From contig CM018035.1 in NCBI GenBank assembly GCA_008638375.1, positions 24,416,807 through 24,480,806 of the forward strand: a DNA stretch of 64,000 bases. The letters run 5' to 3'. Numbering within the stretch: the first letter of the stretch is position 1; every line of letters starts with the position of its first letter. The translations under genes and the position numbers were made by a program. Source of the stretch: Nyssa sinensis. Taxonomy: Eukaryota; Streptophyta; Magnoliopsida; Cornales; Nyssaceae. Positions 21,655-34,953 of this stretch are shown here, one piece after another. The notes beneath the pieces were generated by a model. The model saw only the letters and a program-made list of their open reading frames with translations. It ran no database searches and was not told the DNA's origin.

Positions 21655-21845
21655 AGGAAGAGGCCAAACATGACCCATGTAAGTGGCCAAACATGGCCCC
21701 GAAAAGGTGGCCAACCATGGCCCAAAAGGATGGCCAAAAATGGCCCACAAGGGTGGCCAAACATGGCCCAAAGTTTGGCAAAACATGGACCCATAGGGCG
21801 CCCAAACATAGTCTAAAAATGTGCACAAACATGGTTAAAAAATGT
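21655..21845. repeat. Minisatellite based on GGCCAAACATGGCC
   Basis: Seven or eight degenerate units of about 22-24 bp, each with 'tggccaaacatggccc' or a variant, inside the solo LTR. The same repeat in reverse complement is at 36365-36560. Open frames across it (WPNMAxK repeats) are by-products of the repeat. Confidence 0.85.
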
Positions 21846-23514
21846 GCTCGAAAATGATTCAAAAAGGAGGCCAAAGGGTGTGTCAAAGGGGGTGTTAGGA
21901 GGGCTGTCACGCAAGGCCAGCAGGCAGCACATGTGGGCGCGCATGGCGCGAGCACAGGTAGGCGGGGCAGGGCGCGTGGCACGCTCGCGGCGTACAGGCA
22001 TGCGCGCGCGAGGTTGCGGGTGGCTGGCTGGGCAGGGGGTCTTGTGCTGTTTCTGATTTTTTTTTTTTTTTGCAAAAACACTATAGCAACAGTGTAATTA
22101 CAGAGACTGAATTTCTCTGTCCAGCAGTGAAATTTCGCTATTTTCCATTTTTTTTTTCCAAAGTTTTGAAGGCCACTTTTCCCTCATTTTTAGCCCATTT
22201 CCCCAAGGTTTCTAAACCTCCATTTTAAGCACTTTTTTCACCTATTTAGATGGTGTTTTGTACCCTTAATTTTTTCCTTAATTTCACCAAAATTTTGACA
22301 TAACTTCCTTTGTTTTCTAGGCCTTTTCCCACCTAATTTTCACAATACTTCATTTATATAACCACGTCACAATCCATCCTCACTCGATGGCCACAAGTTC
22401 ATTAAATTAAAAATACATCATCTAATTATACAATTCTCCACATATACACATATACTTCAGAATTTAGAACATCACGTCCTCACTTTTATTACAATTATAG
22501 GGTCTTGCCCACTTGTTTTCATGACATACAAAGTGTATATAAATAAACACACTTGGTCTCAGGGCTTATGCCCTTATACAACTCAAAATATAATGCCCCG
22601 AGGGCCAAATCTTCTTCATAGTCCATTTTCCTTCCTTTCTCCAAGACTTCGACAAGTCTCATATACTGGGAGCGTCATCTGTAATATGAAATCACACGAA
22701 TGGGTTAGCTCAACTACTGGTGTGACGCAATGCTAATGCAAGGAACAAGATTAAGGCGTGGCATGTGCAAGTGTACAGTTATAATCTGCATGCCTTCTAA
22801 TTCATTAATACAATGTAATGGAAATATATGTGACACACCGATGCACCTCTATGCCACACCCATGTCTCGTTCACAGATTGCTCGCGATGGACCCTGAGTA
22901 CCAATACCCGTTCACGGATCGCTCTCGTTGGATTCTGGGCACTAATGCAATGGCCAATTTTGGGTTTTTCACCACAAGATCTGTACCCTCATAATGCATA
23001 GCACCAAGTGCTCCACCGACACTATGTTTTCAAGGAGTCACACCATGCCAACATGCCTTGATTTTTCCTCAATGCAAATTCTATGGGGCATTTCATCAAC
23101 CACATATTATATAACTTAAAATATGCCTCATTCATAAAATAAAACATAATTTCAAATTCATAAAACTTTGTCTACATGAATGTAAGTCACAATTCAATGA
23201 ATTAAACATATGATCAAGTTTCATGTTCATTACTTTAACAATTTCTCAAAGAAAATACAAATACACAAACCACCAACTCATGGAATAAATCATAACTCTC
23301 AAACCACAAAAATTTCTCTATATGAACAATAGCTAGAATGCAAGGAATCAAACGTATAAACAAGTTACATGTTCATCACTTTGACAAATTCTCAAAGATT
23401 ACAAAATACATAAAGCACCAATACCTTAAATTAATCATAACTTTCAAACTACAAGATTTTGTCTACTTGAACTTAAGCTAGAATACAATGAATTTCACTT
23501 ATAGTCATGGTTCA

Positions 23515-26500
23515 TGTAGAGATCTGAATTTTTTTTTTTTTTTTGGAATAAATTTTTCATTTAATAAATATATGGGTATGTATAAGATGTGGATTATATA
23601 TATATACATGTGTGTGTGTGTAGATATATATATAGATATATATATATACGTATATATATATATATATATATTAAAATGCATAATATGCAAGTATTAATAT
23701 ATATATATAATATAGGAAAAATAAATTGAAAGAAAAAAATAAAACATGCAAGTGGGTTATGGATTGTGTGTATGTTGTGTCAGTGGGTGCTATGTGTGTG
23801 TGTGTAAGTCAGTGTGCATTGGTGTATGTGTGTGTGAAATATAATATACATATATATGTATGTAAACCCAAAATGCAAGCAATGCATTTAATGCAAATCA
23901 GAAGAGGAAGAAAGAAAATTGTAAGGAAGTCAGAAAAGAGGAGAAACAGTAGGGCTAGCTACAGGTACCTTGCGTGAAGTTGTGTATATATTTTTTTTTA
24001 TGTATATGGGTATGTATGTGTTGGTTAGAGAGAAGGGCAGAAGAAGCAAGGAGAAGAAATAGAAACTGAGAGCAGTTGGAAGGAGTTCAAAAGGTGAACC
24101 AAGAGGGAGGAAGAAGATGAAAGGAGCTGCTACAAGAAAAATCTAGAAAATTTGGTGAGTTGGCTCAGTTCTGGTTTTAAATTTTAAAGCATGATGTTTT
24201 AGTTTGAATATTGGGGTCATTTTAAGCATGAAATGTGGATTAGTTTACAAAAAGAATTCAATAAAATGGTTGAAGGATGAAGGAGAAAACCCTAGTTGCA
24301 GGTCTAGGGTGATAATACGGGTTCTTGTATTTCATGCATGAAAACTTGTTTAAATAGCCTACACTTAATCCTCATGAATGCAAAAACTTAATAGAAAAAG
24401 AAAGGAATGAAAACAGTCAAGAAATAAGCAAGAAAAAGAAAAAGAAAAAGTTGGCCGAAAAAGCCTTCCCTCATTGAAAATCCCCTATTCGAAGAGTTCT
24501 ACTAGATTAAATTGAAAACAAACCCTAGGAACATAATCCTCAAGAAAAACTGAGTCGAACAGCATTTGAAAAACATTGATAAATCACTGGAAAAAAGGGT
24601 CACCATCGCCAGAGATGGCGACAGAACCCTAGGGTTATTCCACCGGAATATCGAGGGGGATGATGAATAGTATGCCTGTGCGACATCGTTTGAGGTTTAG
24701 GTGGGGTGATACGGCACCGTTCCGTGTAGGGTTATTTTAAATTAAAGATAAATTGGGCCTGTTTGGTTGTGCGCTTAAGGAAATCAAATTGGAATTAAAT
24801 CGGAAACGGGGGTAGCTTATCCTCGAATTAGCTTAGCCGCCATTTGGTTTTAAAAAGATTTGAAAAATAAAAAGGGGTGCGCACAGAGGCTACGCCCCCT
24901 AAGTTTCGAACCAGGAACCAAGCGGATGAAGGGGGGCACGTGTAAAAAATTGGGACGGGACAATCCTGTGCCCTATTTTGAACACATATTATATATATAT
25001 ATATATATTATACAAACAATAATTAATTAATTAATTTAATTTAATTAATTAAATATTAGCAAAATGGGCCGGAGTCCAAATTAAATAAGTCATTGGTGTA
25101 TTTTAACTCTCTTGGACCTTCTAAGACCAATGGTAAGGTCCGTGTTGCGAGACAAGGTCCCAAAAAATAAAAGAACCGTAGGAACATTAAAAATTACCAA
25201 AAATGCCCCTAAGTCGAAAAGTGGTCGAACGGACTCCGATTAAAATGAGAGAATAGTGAATTTTTATTATTTCGAGCATTCCGGACTCAACCGTGAAGTC
25301 TGATTCATGAAAAGAGGTCTCAGAAAGTAAGAACCCGTAAAGGTGTGAAATGACCGTTTTACCCTTCTTAACCCGAATATCCAAATTGAATTCCACGAAA
25401 GCCTAAACCGACTTTGTTCGATGTTCCAGACTCAATGGTAGAGTCTATTTTAGAAAAATTGAAACCCATGAAATAAAAGTATAAAATTTGATGAATAGCA
25501 TAATTCAAGTAGTAATAGACTGAGTTATATTTCGTGATTTTTAGGAACACTGGCAGGAAAGGAGAGGGCGGTTTGACCTTCTACATTCTCAGTGTTTGGT
25601 TCGACTACACAGCGGACACGACTTCCAAGGGTTAGGAAAAACCCTTCTAGGTATGATGTTTTGCTAAGTAAGAAATAGGGTTAAGTTTAGGAATATTTTA
25701 TGAGTAAATTGAATGATTTATATGCTTAACTATTATTGGGAAATGATTTGGAATATGTTTGCTTGATGACTTAGTGTTGGTTATTTACGTGCTTGTATGT
25801 TTCTTGCATTCTTTGAGAATTTAGTAAAGTGATGAATGTGAACTGTGACCATGTGTTTAAATTGATCGTATGAGATATGTATTCATGTGGAACAAGTTTT
25901 GTGATTCAAATATTATTGTTGCTTCGAGTATGATACATCATTTAAAGCATGCTTCATTGAGATTATATTATTGTGTGGTGAAGTCAAAGCATATTGGCAT
26001 ATGGTGAATCCTTTAGAAACATAGTGTGGGTTGAGCACGTGGTGCTATGCATTATGAGATTGTAGATCCTGTGGTGAAAAACTCAAAATTCGCCATTGCA
26101 TTGGTGCCCAGATCCATCGGGGGGCGGTCCGTAAATAGGAGTTGGTACTCAGATCCATCGGATGCGGTCCGTAAACGAGACATGGGTGTGGCATAGAGTG
26201 CATGGGTGTGTCATGTATATTTTCATTGCATTGTATTAATGAACTGGAAAGCATCTAGATTATAAATGTACACTTTGCACATGCCACGCCTTAATCTTAT
26301 TTCTTGCATTAGCATTATGTCATACCAGCAATTGAGTTGACCCAATCGTGGGATACCATATTATAGATGATGCTCCTGATACTTGAGACTTAAGAAAGTC
26401 TTGGAGAACAGAGGAGACGTGGATCATAGAGGATTTTTGGCCCTTGGGGCATATTTTGATATTGTACAAGGGCATGAGCCCTAAACTATACCTATTTATT

Positions 26501-26649
26501 TATATGTTATGAAACAACGGGCAAGCCTCTATGAATTAGTAGCAGAACATGAATTGGGTTACTATTGAAATGCATGTAATTGTCCTTTATTATTTCTTTT
26601 TTGTTTATTTCACTCACTCCCCGGGTTTGTGGAAATTCGAGGCGTGACA
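23515..26649 (+). mobile_element. 5' LTR of the Del element
   Basis: It runs from TGTAGAGATCTG to GGCGTGACA. It contains TA and TG microsatellites (23590-23670, 24983-25008) and a GGTTCGAAAC motif on the minus strand at 24903-24912. The right third repeats the host LTR's mid-part in opposite orientation. Confidence 0.93.
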
Positions 26650-26652
26650 ACG

Positions 26653-26664
26653 TGGTATCAGAGC
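26653..26664 (+). other. Primer-binding site, initiator tRNA-Met type
   Basis: TGGTATCAGAGC lies three bases after the LTR end; it is complementary to the 3' end of initiator tRNA-Met, the usual primer of plant chromoviruses. Confidence 0.9.
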
Positions 26665-27010
26665 ATAGTTCGAATACCTAGAGACTGTGGGGTGTTGTTG
26701 AACACCATGAGACCCTAAAGGAAAGAAAGAGACTTAGTGTGAAATGTCGATAGTATGCGATAGGATCTTATGTGCTATGTGATTATATACACTTGAAGCA
26801 TGACTTGTTGTGATGATGTGTTAATTGATACTATATTATGATGCATGATGTGAGTTATGTGTGAGAAATTGTTAAGTGTATATTCTGATATGCTATACGT
26901 ATTACCTGTTAAGTGTAAGTTATGGATAAGAACAAGACTGAGATTCTTTTTAATGCGTATGTCTAGATGTGAAAAAGGGGCATTAATTTTTTTCTTGGAC
27001 TTGTAGACTC

Positions 27011-28130
27011 ATGCCACCGAGGAAAGCCCTTGCGAGAGCTAGACCACCTAGGAGAGGTAGACCTAGGGCCACTACCCCACCTCGACGTGGCAGACCCAAA
27101 GCTACTGCTCTAGCCCATAGTGCAGCTGAGGAGGCTGTTGCTCATGCTCCTACTCCTGCACCTGCTCCATTGCCTGTTCTAGTAAAGGAGGTAGAGCAGA
27201 CCATTGGCGCCAGAGATATGGCAGCCATTATACAGGAGTGTTTTCGGGCCATATAGGAGACCCGAAACTACAGGTGGCGAGACCAGGCATACCTTCGTGA
27301 TGAAGGCGTTCCAGAGGATGAGACCTCCCACTTTTCGCCAGACAGCCTGACCCATTGGTTGTAGAGGAATGGCTGAGACAGATTACTAGGATCTTAGACT
27401 CATAGGGGATCATTGAGCCACATTTGAGGATCCAATGTGCCACCTTCCAACTTACGGATTTGGCCAGCTAGTGGTAGGGAAGTAGCTGCTGACCGGATAG
27501 ATAGGTTCGGTGAAGGATGGGATGCTTTTGTGGCCATGTTCAATGACCACTACTTTCCAGAGACTGCCAGGATCGGGTTTATAGAGGAGTTTGGGACACT
27601 ACTTCAAAGGAATATGATAGTGACTCAGTATGAGTCCCGATTTACTGCATTGGGGAGATTTTCCCCACATATTATTAGGGAGGAGCGTCTGAGGGTCTTT
27701 CATTTTGTCAAAGGGTTGAAGACTTCTGTTAGGGAGAAATTGGCCGGACACATTATTGACACATATGAGGAGGCAGTGACTAGGGCCACTAGAGTAGAGA
27801 GGGAGCTGGCTGACATTAGAGGGATTAGGGAATCCCGAACCCAGGGTAGGACAGCCACAACACAGATGTCTACGCCTGCCCAGCCTACTGTGCCTATCCT
27901 GACTCACACTGGTAGAAGACCATTGAAGAGGTCCCGGACCAGTGCATCTTTCCCATAGACATCCTAGAGGCCTGTTCAGTTCTTACCCCCCCAGTCTGTT
28001 ATGTTTGTTGCATCTCGAGGGGGGTATCACAGGGACCCATAACATGTTACCGGTGTAGACAACCTAGCCATAGAATGGCCGATTGCCCACAAAGAGATCC
28101 CAGTCAGGGATATGGGGCTGGACCGAGTCA
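27011..28130 (+). pseudogene. Del gag (broken)
   Basis: The start at 27011 gives 'MPPRKALARARPPRRGRPRA', the basic N-terminus common in Del-type gag. The gag domain lies at 27437-27880, with 'DAFVAMFNDHYFPETAR' and 'REERLRVFHFVKGLKTSVRE'. A CCHC knuckle 'CYRCRQPSHRMADC' is at 28045-28089, in another frame. In-frame stops at 27254 (TAG) and between 27300 and 27436, plus a frameshift after 27958, inactivate it. It would form the particle and bind element RNA. Confidence 0.85.
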
Positions 28131-28439
28131 AATGTCACTTCCACCTCAGGCATAGAGTCAAGGGTGGGGAGCTCCATGACTTTGCTACACTTGCCACCAA
28201 ACAGGCCATGTTAGGGCCAACTGCCCTTAAGGGCAAACCTCATAGAGCACGCTTGAGACCCTATTATTACCCGCATCCCCAGATGCATCTACCACAATCA
28301 CAGACAGGCCATAGATCCCCATCACCATATTTCCAGTCTGCACCCTTCACACTGAGTGTTAGAGATCTCGCACAGAGGGGAGGAAGACAGTTGGGACGAA
28401 GAGGGGGAGGCAGGCAGGGCCAGACTACTCAAGGCCATG

Positions 28440-29110
28440 TTTATGTAGTAGCCACACCTGAGGCCTCTACTTCTGGACCATCAGTGGTTCAAGGTACATT
28501 CCTTGTATTTAGTTCATGGGCCTAGTGTAGTAATAGACTCAGGTGCATCTCATTCATTTATATCTACCATGCTTGCCATGACATTGGGGTTGGATATAGA
28601 TCGGTTGGATCCACCATTGCATGTTGACACACCAGTTGGGGGTAGTGTGATATTGACGAGGATCTGTAGAGATTGTTCGATAGAGATAGCTGATCGCACC
28701 CTTTATTTTGATTTCATTTTGCTTGACAGACTGGCTTTGATATTATTTTGGGGATGGATTAGTTGTTTACTTATAGGGCAAGTATAGATTGCTACAGAGG
28801 GAGAGTGACAGTATGTACTCCTGAGGGGGATAGCTTTCATTTCACAGGAGATCATGGGGATTTCTTAGTCCCACCTTTGTATGACTCGCGGAGTTGGGGA
28901 GGCCATAGTTACATGTTGGCTAGCTTGGTTGCAGGTGATAGTGGGACTACAGAGAGTGTGTTGCCACCAGTATTGGATGAATTTCCTGATGTCTTCCTGG
29001 ACGACTTGACTAGTCTACCGTCGAGGCGGGAGATAGAGTTCACGATAGAGCTTTTCCAAGCACTGTGCCTATTTCCATTCCACCTTACCGCATGGCTGCA
29101 ACTGAGTTGA
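28440..29110 (+). pseudogene. Del protease and linker
   Basis: The retropepsin motif 'VVIDSGASHSFIS' (DSGA) is at about 28528-28566, within the 28503-28787 frame. After a frameshift near 28765 the linker to RT continues as 'RASIDCYRGRVTVCTPEGDS', 'VPPLYDSRSWGGHSYMLASL' and 'DEFPDVFLDDLTSLPSRREI'. The protease would cut Gag-Pol; the DSGA site is intact but the frame is not. Confidence 0.85.
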
Positions 29111-29119
29111 GAGAGATGA

Positions 29120-30300
29120 AAGAGTAGTTGACTGACTTGCAGAGTAAGGGGTTTATCCGTCCTAGTACTTCTCCGTAGGGTGCTTCGGCACTATTTATGA
29201 AGAAGAAGGATGGGACACTGCATTTGTGTGTGGACTATAGGAGGTTGAACCGGGTTACTGTCAAGAATAAGTACCCGTTACCGAGGATAGATGACTTATT
29301 TAGGGGTTCGAGATGTTTCTCAAAGATTGATCTTTGGTCTGGCTATCATCAGTTGAGGGTACGGGAGGAGGATATAGTGAAGAAAGCCTTCTGCACTCGT
29401 TTTGGTCATTATGAGTTTGTAGTTATGCCATTCGGTAGTGACGAATGCCCCGGTGCCATTCATGGACTTGATGCACCGCATTTTTAGCCCTTATATAGAT
29501 CAGTTTTTCGTGGTGTTTGTTGATGATATATTGATTTACTTACCTTTTGAGGATAAGCATGCCTTTCATCTACGAACTGTGTTACAGATTTTGAGGGAGC
29601 ACCATTTATTTGCTGAGTTCTCGAAGTGTGAATTTTGGCTTCGGGAGGTACAGTTCCTAGGCCATGTTGTATCAGGTTATGGGGTATCTATAAATCCTTC
29701 TAAGATTGACTCTGTTATGAGTTGGGAGAGGCCGAAGAACGTGTTTGAGATTCAGAGTTTCTTGGGGTTGGTAGGATACTACTATCAGTTGTAGAGGGGT
29801 TTTCTCATCTTGTCATGTCGATGACTCGTCTAACGTGCAAGGGCATTAGATTTGAGTGGACAGATGACTGTGAGCAGTCATTTCAAGAGCTAAAGAGGAG
29901 GCTGACTTCGGCGCCCATCTTGATTATACCTTGAGGGAGGCATGGGCTATACCGTTTATTGTGATGCTTCACGAGAGGGATTAGGCTGTGTGTTGATGCA
30001 GGAGGGTAGAGTGGTAGCCTATGGTTCTCTTCAGTTGAAGAGCTATAAGAAGAACTACCCCACACATGATTTAGAGTTAGCTGTCGTCATCTTTGCACTT
30101 AAGAGTTGGTGACACTACTTATATGGGGTGGGGTTCAAGGTGTTCTCAGATCACAAAAGCCTTAGATACATTTTTACGTAGAAGGACCTAAACCTTCGGC
30201 CGAGGAGATGGATGGAGTATATGGAAGACTATGACCTTGACCTTCAGTACCATCTTGGGAAGGCCAATGTCGTAGCAGATGCACTTAGTAGGAGGCCGAA
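29120..30300 (+). pseudogene. Del reverse transcriptase and RNase H (broken)
   Basis: RT motifs are '[20 protein letters not shown]', '[13 protein letters not shown]', '[20 protein letters not shown]', '[11 protein letters not shown]' and the catalytic box '[11 protein letters not shown]' (FVDD intact, about 29510-29540). Compared with the minus-strand relative at 51640, three codons after IDDLF are missing. A frameshift lies near 29435 and a stop at 29176. The connection and RNase H continue with '[10 protein letters not shown]', '[20 protein letters not shown]' and 'DHKSLRYIF' to '[16 protein letters not shown]' (RH end). Stops occur at about 29791 and 29933 and later. Confidence 0.9.
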
Positions 30301-31500
30301 GAGCACTGTAGCTAGCATTGCTAATAGAGAGTGGGAGATGATGGGAGACATTGGAGAGTTTGACTTAGAGCTTGCCGTGTTTGAGGGACATGCCACACTA
30401 TTCAGTGTGTGTACACAGCCTTCACTATTGAGCAGGGTTATTGAGGCATAGTTACAGGACACAGAGGTAGGGCAGATTCTAGCACGAGTTGCTAGTACCG
30501 AGGGCTTTGAGGGGTGGACAGTTCATTCTGACCTTAGCTTGAGGTATATGGGTAGAGTCTTTGTTCCCGAGTCTCTTAGGGCTGACGTCCTTAGAAATTT
30601 CCATCATTCACACCTAGCAGTGCACCTAGAGGGCACTAAGATGTACCATGATTTGCGCTGCCAGTATTGGTGGATGGGGATGAAGAGAGATGTAGTGCAG
30701 TTTGTATCGAGATATCTTACGTGCTAGCAGGTTAAGGCTGAGCACTAGAGACCTAGAGGTTTGCTACAACCATTACCAATGGCCGAGTGGAAGTGGGAGC
30801 ACGTTACTATGGATTTTGTAATGGGTCTTCAGAAGTCACCTAGAGGTCACGATGCAGTTTGGGTTATAGTTGACAGGTTGACGAAGTCCGCACATTTCCT
30901 ACCCATTAGAGCGACGGATTCAGCTGATGTCCTCAATAGGTTGTATGTCTGAGAGATAGTACGACTACATGGGGTTCTTGTTTCCATTGTTTGAGACAAA
31001 GACCCACGTTTCACTGAACTGGTTTTGGCAGAGCTTTCAGACAGCCTTAGGGACTCAGCTACAGTTTAGTACCGCCTTTCACCCTCAGACTGACGGTCAG
31101 TCAGAGCGTACCATTCAGATCCTTGAGGACATGCTTAAGGCCTGTGTTATGGACTTCAGGGGTAGCTGGGATGATCACCTTGCTTTGGTAGAGTTTGCCT
31201 ATAACAACAGTTATCAGTCTAGCATTGAGATGGCACCATTTGAGGCGTTGTATGGTAGGCGGTGTCACTCACCTGTATACTGGACTAAGGTGGGGGAAAC
31301 AGCTGCTTTGGGGCCCGACTTAGTCCATGAGACCACTGAAAAGATACAGGTGATTCGGTAGCATCTATTGACAGCACAGAGCCACTAGAAGAGCTATGCA
31401 GACAGGAGGCGACAACCTCTGTCATTTGATGTCAGGGGACATGTGTTCCTCAAGGTAGCCCTACGGTGAGGATTAAGGAGGTTTGGGCATAGTGGGAAGC
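30300..31500 (+). pseudogene. Del integrase (broken)
   Basis: An HHCC-like N-terminal module spans 30590-30727 ('NFHHSHLAVHLEGTKMYHDL', 'YWWMGMKRDVVQFV', then CxxC with a stop). The core has '[12 protein letters not shown]' (first Asp), '[20 protein letters not shown]', then after frameshifts '[20 protein letters not shown]' with the catalytic Glu and 'LVEFAYNNSYQSSIEMAPF'. Stops at 30725, 30746, 30950, 31359 and 31386 fit CAG-to-TAG or CGA-to-TGA change. The C-terminal GPF-like part is near 31500-31560. Confidence 0.88.
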
Positions 31501-31596
31501 TATCGTCGTAGTTTATAGGCCCATTTGAGATCCTTAGAAAGGTTGGTGAGGTGGCCTATAAGCTAGCATTATCGCCACAACTATCTAGGGTTCACG

Positions 31597-31851
31597 ATGT
31601 CTTCCATGTCAATGTTGAGGAAGTACGTGCCCGACCCTTCACATGTGCTAGATTGGGTAGATCTTCAGTTGGAGGGTGACGTTTCTTATAATCAGAGACC
31701 AGTAGAGATATTGGACTCGAGGGACCAGGTTCTACGAGGCAGGACCATCCCTTTGGTCAAGGTCCTTTGGAGCCATCATGGAGCCGAGGAAGCTACTTAG
31801 GAACGTGAAGCTGAAGCCCGTGCTAGGTATCCCAAGTTGTTTATTCATTGA
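31597..31851 (+). pseudogene. Del chromodomain
   Basis: After 'MSMLRKYVPDPSHVLDWVDL' the segment 'YNQRPVEILDSRDQVLRGRT', 'IPLVKVLWSHHGAEEAT' and 'EREAEARARYPKLF' matches the chromodomain fused to chromoviral integrases, which directs integration to histone-marked heterochromatin. A TAG at 31798 replaces the conserved Trp after EEAT. The module ends with TGA at 31849. Its presence places the element among chromoviruses. Confidence 0.85.
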
Positions 31852-31880
31852 TATATTTTTCAAAATTTTGGGACAAAATT

Positions 31881-31898
31881 TCTTTAAAGGGGGAAGGA
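31881..31898 (+). other. Polypurine tract of the Del element
   Basis: The run tctttaaagggggaagga directly precedes the TG of the 3' LTR. Confidence 0.85.
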
Positions 31899-33302
31899 TG
31901 TAGAGATCAGAAATTTTTATTTTTTTTTTGGAATAAATTTTTCATTTAATAAATATATGGGTATGTATAAGATATGGATTAAATATATGTGTAGATATAT
32001 ATATATATATATATATACGTATATATATTAAAATGCATAATATGCAAATATTAATATATATATATATATATATATAGTATAGGAAAAATAAATTGAAAGA
32101 AAAGAAATAAAGCATGCAAGTGGGGTATGGATTGCGTGTATGTTGTGTCAGTGGGTGCTGTGTGTGTGTGTGTAAGTCAGTGTGCATTGGTGTATATGTG
32201 TGTGAAATATAATATACATATATATGTATGTAAACCCAAAATGCAAGCAATGCATTTAATGCAAATCAGAAGGGGAAGAAAGAAAACTGTAAGGAAGTCA
32301 GAAAAGAGGAGAAACAGTAGGGCTAGCTGCAGGTACCTTGTGTGAAGTTTTGTATATATATTTTTTATGTATATGGGTATGTCTGTGTTGGTTAGATAGA
32401 AGGGCAGAAGAAGAAAGGAGAATAAATAGAAACTGAGAACAGTTGGAAGGAGTTCAGAAGGTGAACCAAGAGGTAGGAAGAAGATGAGAGGAGCTACAAC
32501 AAGAAAAATCCAGAAAATTTGGTGAGTTGGCTCAGTTCTGGTTTTAAATTTTAAAGCATGATGTTTTAGTTTGAATCTTGGGGTCATGTTAAGCATGAAA
32601 TGTGGATTAGTTTACAAAAATAATTAAGTAAAATGGTTGAAGGATGAAGGAGAAAACCCTAGTTGCAGGTCTAGGGTGATAATATGGGTCCTTGTATTTT
32701 ATGCGTGAAAACTTGTTTAAATAGCCTAGACTTAATCCTCATGAGTGCAGAAACTTAATAGAAAAAGAAAGGAATGAAAACAGTCAAGAAATGAGCGAGA
32801 AAAAGAAAAAGAAACAGTTGGCTGGAAAAGCGTTCCCTCACTGAAAATCACCTATTCGAAGAGTTCTACTAGATTAAATTGAAAACAAACCCTAGGAACG
32901 TAATCCCCATGAAAAACTGAGTGGAACAACATTTGAAAAACATTGAGAAATCACCGAAAAAGGGTCACCGTCGCCGGAGATGGCGACGGAACCCTAGGGT
33001 TATTCCATCGGAATATCGAGAGGGACAATGAATAGTATGCCTGTGCGACGTCGTTTGAGGTTTAGGTGGGGTGATACGGCGCCGTTCCGTGTAGGGTTAT
33101 TTTAAATTAAAGATAAATTGGGCTTGTTTGGTTGTGAGCTTACGAAAATCAAATTGGAATTAAATTGGAAACGGGGGTAGCTTATCCTCGAATTAGCTTA
33201 GCCGCCATTTTGTTTTAAAAAGATTTGAAAAATACAAAGGGGCGCACACAGAGGCTACGCCCCCTGAGTTTCAAACCAGGAACCAAGTGGATAAGGGGGG
33301 CA

Positions 33303-33344
<42 letters not shown>

Positions 33345-34953
33345 CAATACTTAATTAAATATTAGCAAAATGGGCCGAGTCCAAATTAAACAAGTCATTA
33401 GTGTATTTTAACTATCTTGGACCTTCTAAGACCAATGATGAGGTCCGTGTTGCGAGACGAGGTCCCAAAAAATAAAAGAACCATAGGAACATTAAAAATT
33501 ATCAAAATGCCCCTAAGTCGAAAAGTGGTCGAACAGACTCCGATTAAAATGAGAGAATGGTGAATTTTTATTATTTCGAGCATTCTGGACTCAACCGTGG
33601 AGTCCAATTTTTGAAAAGAGGTCTCGGAAAGTAAGAACCCCTAAAGGTGGGAAATAACTGTTTTGCCCTTCTTAGCCCGGATATCCAAATTGAATTCCAC
33701 GAAAGCCTAAACCGAATTTTTTAGACGTTCCGGACTCAATGGTAGAGTCTATTTTAGAAAAATAGAAACCCATGAAATAAAAGTATAAAATCTGATGAAT
33801 AGCATAATTCAAGTAGCAATAGACTGAGTTATATTTCGTAATTTTTAGAAACACTGACAGGAAAGGAGAAGGCCGATTTGACCTTTTACATTCTCACTAT
33901 TTGGTTAGACTACACAGCAGACACGACTTCCAAGGGTTAGGAAAAACCCTTCTAGGTATGATGTTTTGGTAAGTACGAAATAAGGTTAAGTTTAGGAATA
34001 TTTTATGAGTCAATTGAATGATTTATATGCTTAACTATTGTTGGGAAATGATTTGGAATATGTTTGCTTGATGACCTAGAGTTGGTTGTTTACGTGCTTG
34101 GGTGTTTCTTGCATTCTTTGAGAATTTAGTAAAGTGATGAATGTGAATTGTGACCATGTGTTTAAATTGACCGTATGAGATATGTATTCATGTGGAACAA
34201 GTTTTGTGATTTAAATATTATTGTTGCTTCGAGTATGATACATCATTTAAGCATGCTTCATTAAGATTATATTATTGTGTGGTGAAGTCAAAGCATATTG
34301 GCATATGGTGAATCCTTTGGAAACATAGTGTGGGTTGAGCACGTGGTGCTATGCATTATGAGATTCTAGATCCTGTGGTGAAAAACTCAAAATTGGCCAT
34401 TACATTGGTGCCCAGGTCCATCGAGGGGGAGGCCCGTAAACGGGAGTTAGTATTCAGATCCATCGGATGCGGTCCGTAAACGAGACATGGGTGTGGCATA
34501 GAGTGCATGGGTGTGTCATGTATATTTTCATTGCATTGTATTAATGAACTGGAAAGCATCTAGATTATAAATGTACACTTTGCACATGCCATGCCTTAAT
34601 CTTATTTCTTGCATTAGCATTATGTCATACCAGCTATTGAGCTGACCTATTCATAGGATACCATATTACAGGTGATGCTCCTGATACTTGAGACTTGAAG
34701 AAGTCTTGGAGAATAAAGGAGACGTGGATCATGGAGGATTTTTGGCCTTGGGGCGTATTTTGATATTGTACAAGGGCATGAGCCCTAAACTATACCTATT
34801 TATTTGTTTGTTATGAAACAACGAGCAAGCCTCTATGAATTACTAGCAGAAAATGAATTGGGTTACTATTGAAATGCATGTAATTTTCCTTTATTATTTC
34901 CTTTTTGTTTATTTCACTCACTCCCCGGGTTTGTGGAAATTCGGGGCGTGACA
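31899..34953 (+). mobile_element. 3' LTR of the Del element
   Basis: It matches the 5' LTR from TGTAGAGATCAG to GGGGCGTGACA. It is about 80 bp shorter, largely through TA/TG microsatellite differences and a lost AT-rich stretch near 33300. The right TSD copy GTTCA follows at 34954. Confidence 0.93.

Larger units (their letters stand above)
23515..34953 (+). mobile_element. Complete Del/Tekay-type chromovirus (Ty3/gypsy)
   Basis: Both LTRs, PBS, gag, PR, RT, RNase H, INT, chromodomain and PPT are present in order. The 5 bases GTTCA flank it at 23510-23514 and 34954-34958. LTRs are 3135 and 3055 bp, the internal region 5249 bp. A C-terminal chromodomain after INT and LTRs of about 3 kb point to the Del/Tekay clade of chromoviruses. 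By eye the LTRs agree at about 95%, mostly with transition differences, so this is among the younger insertions here. Polyprotein frames are nevertheless broken by many stops and frameshifts. Confidence 0.95.
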
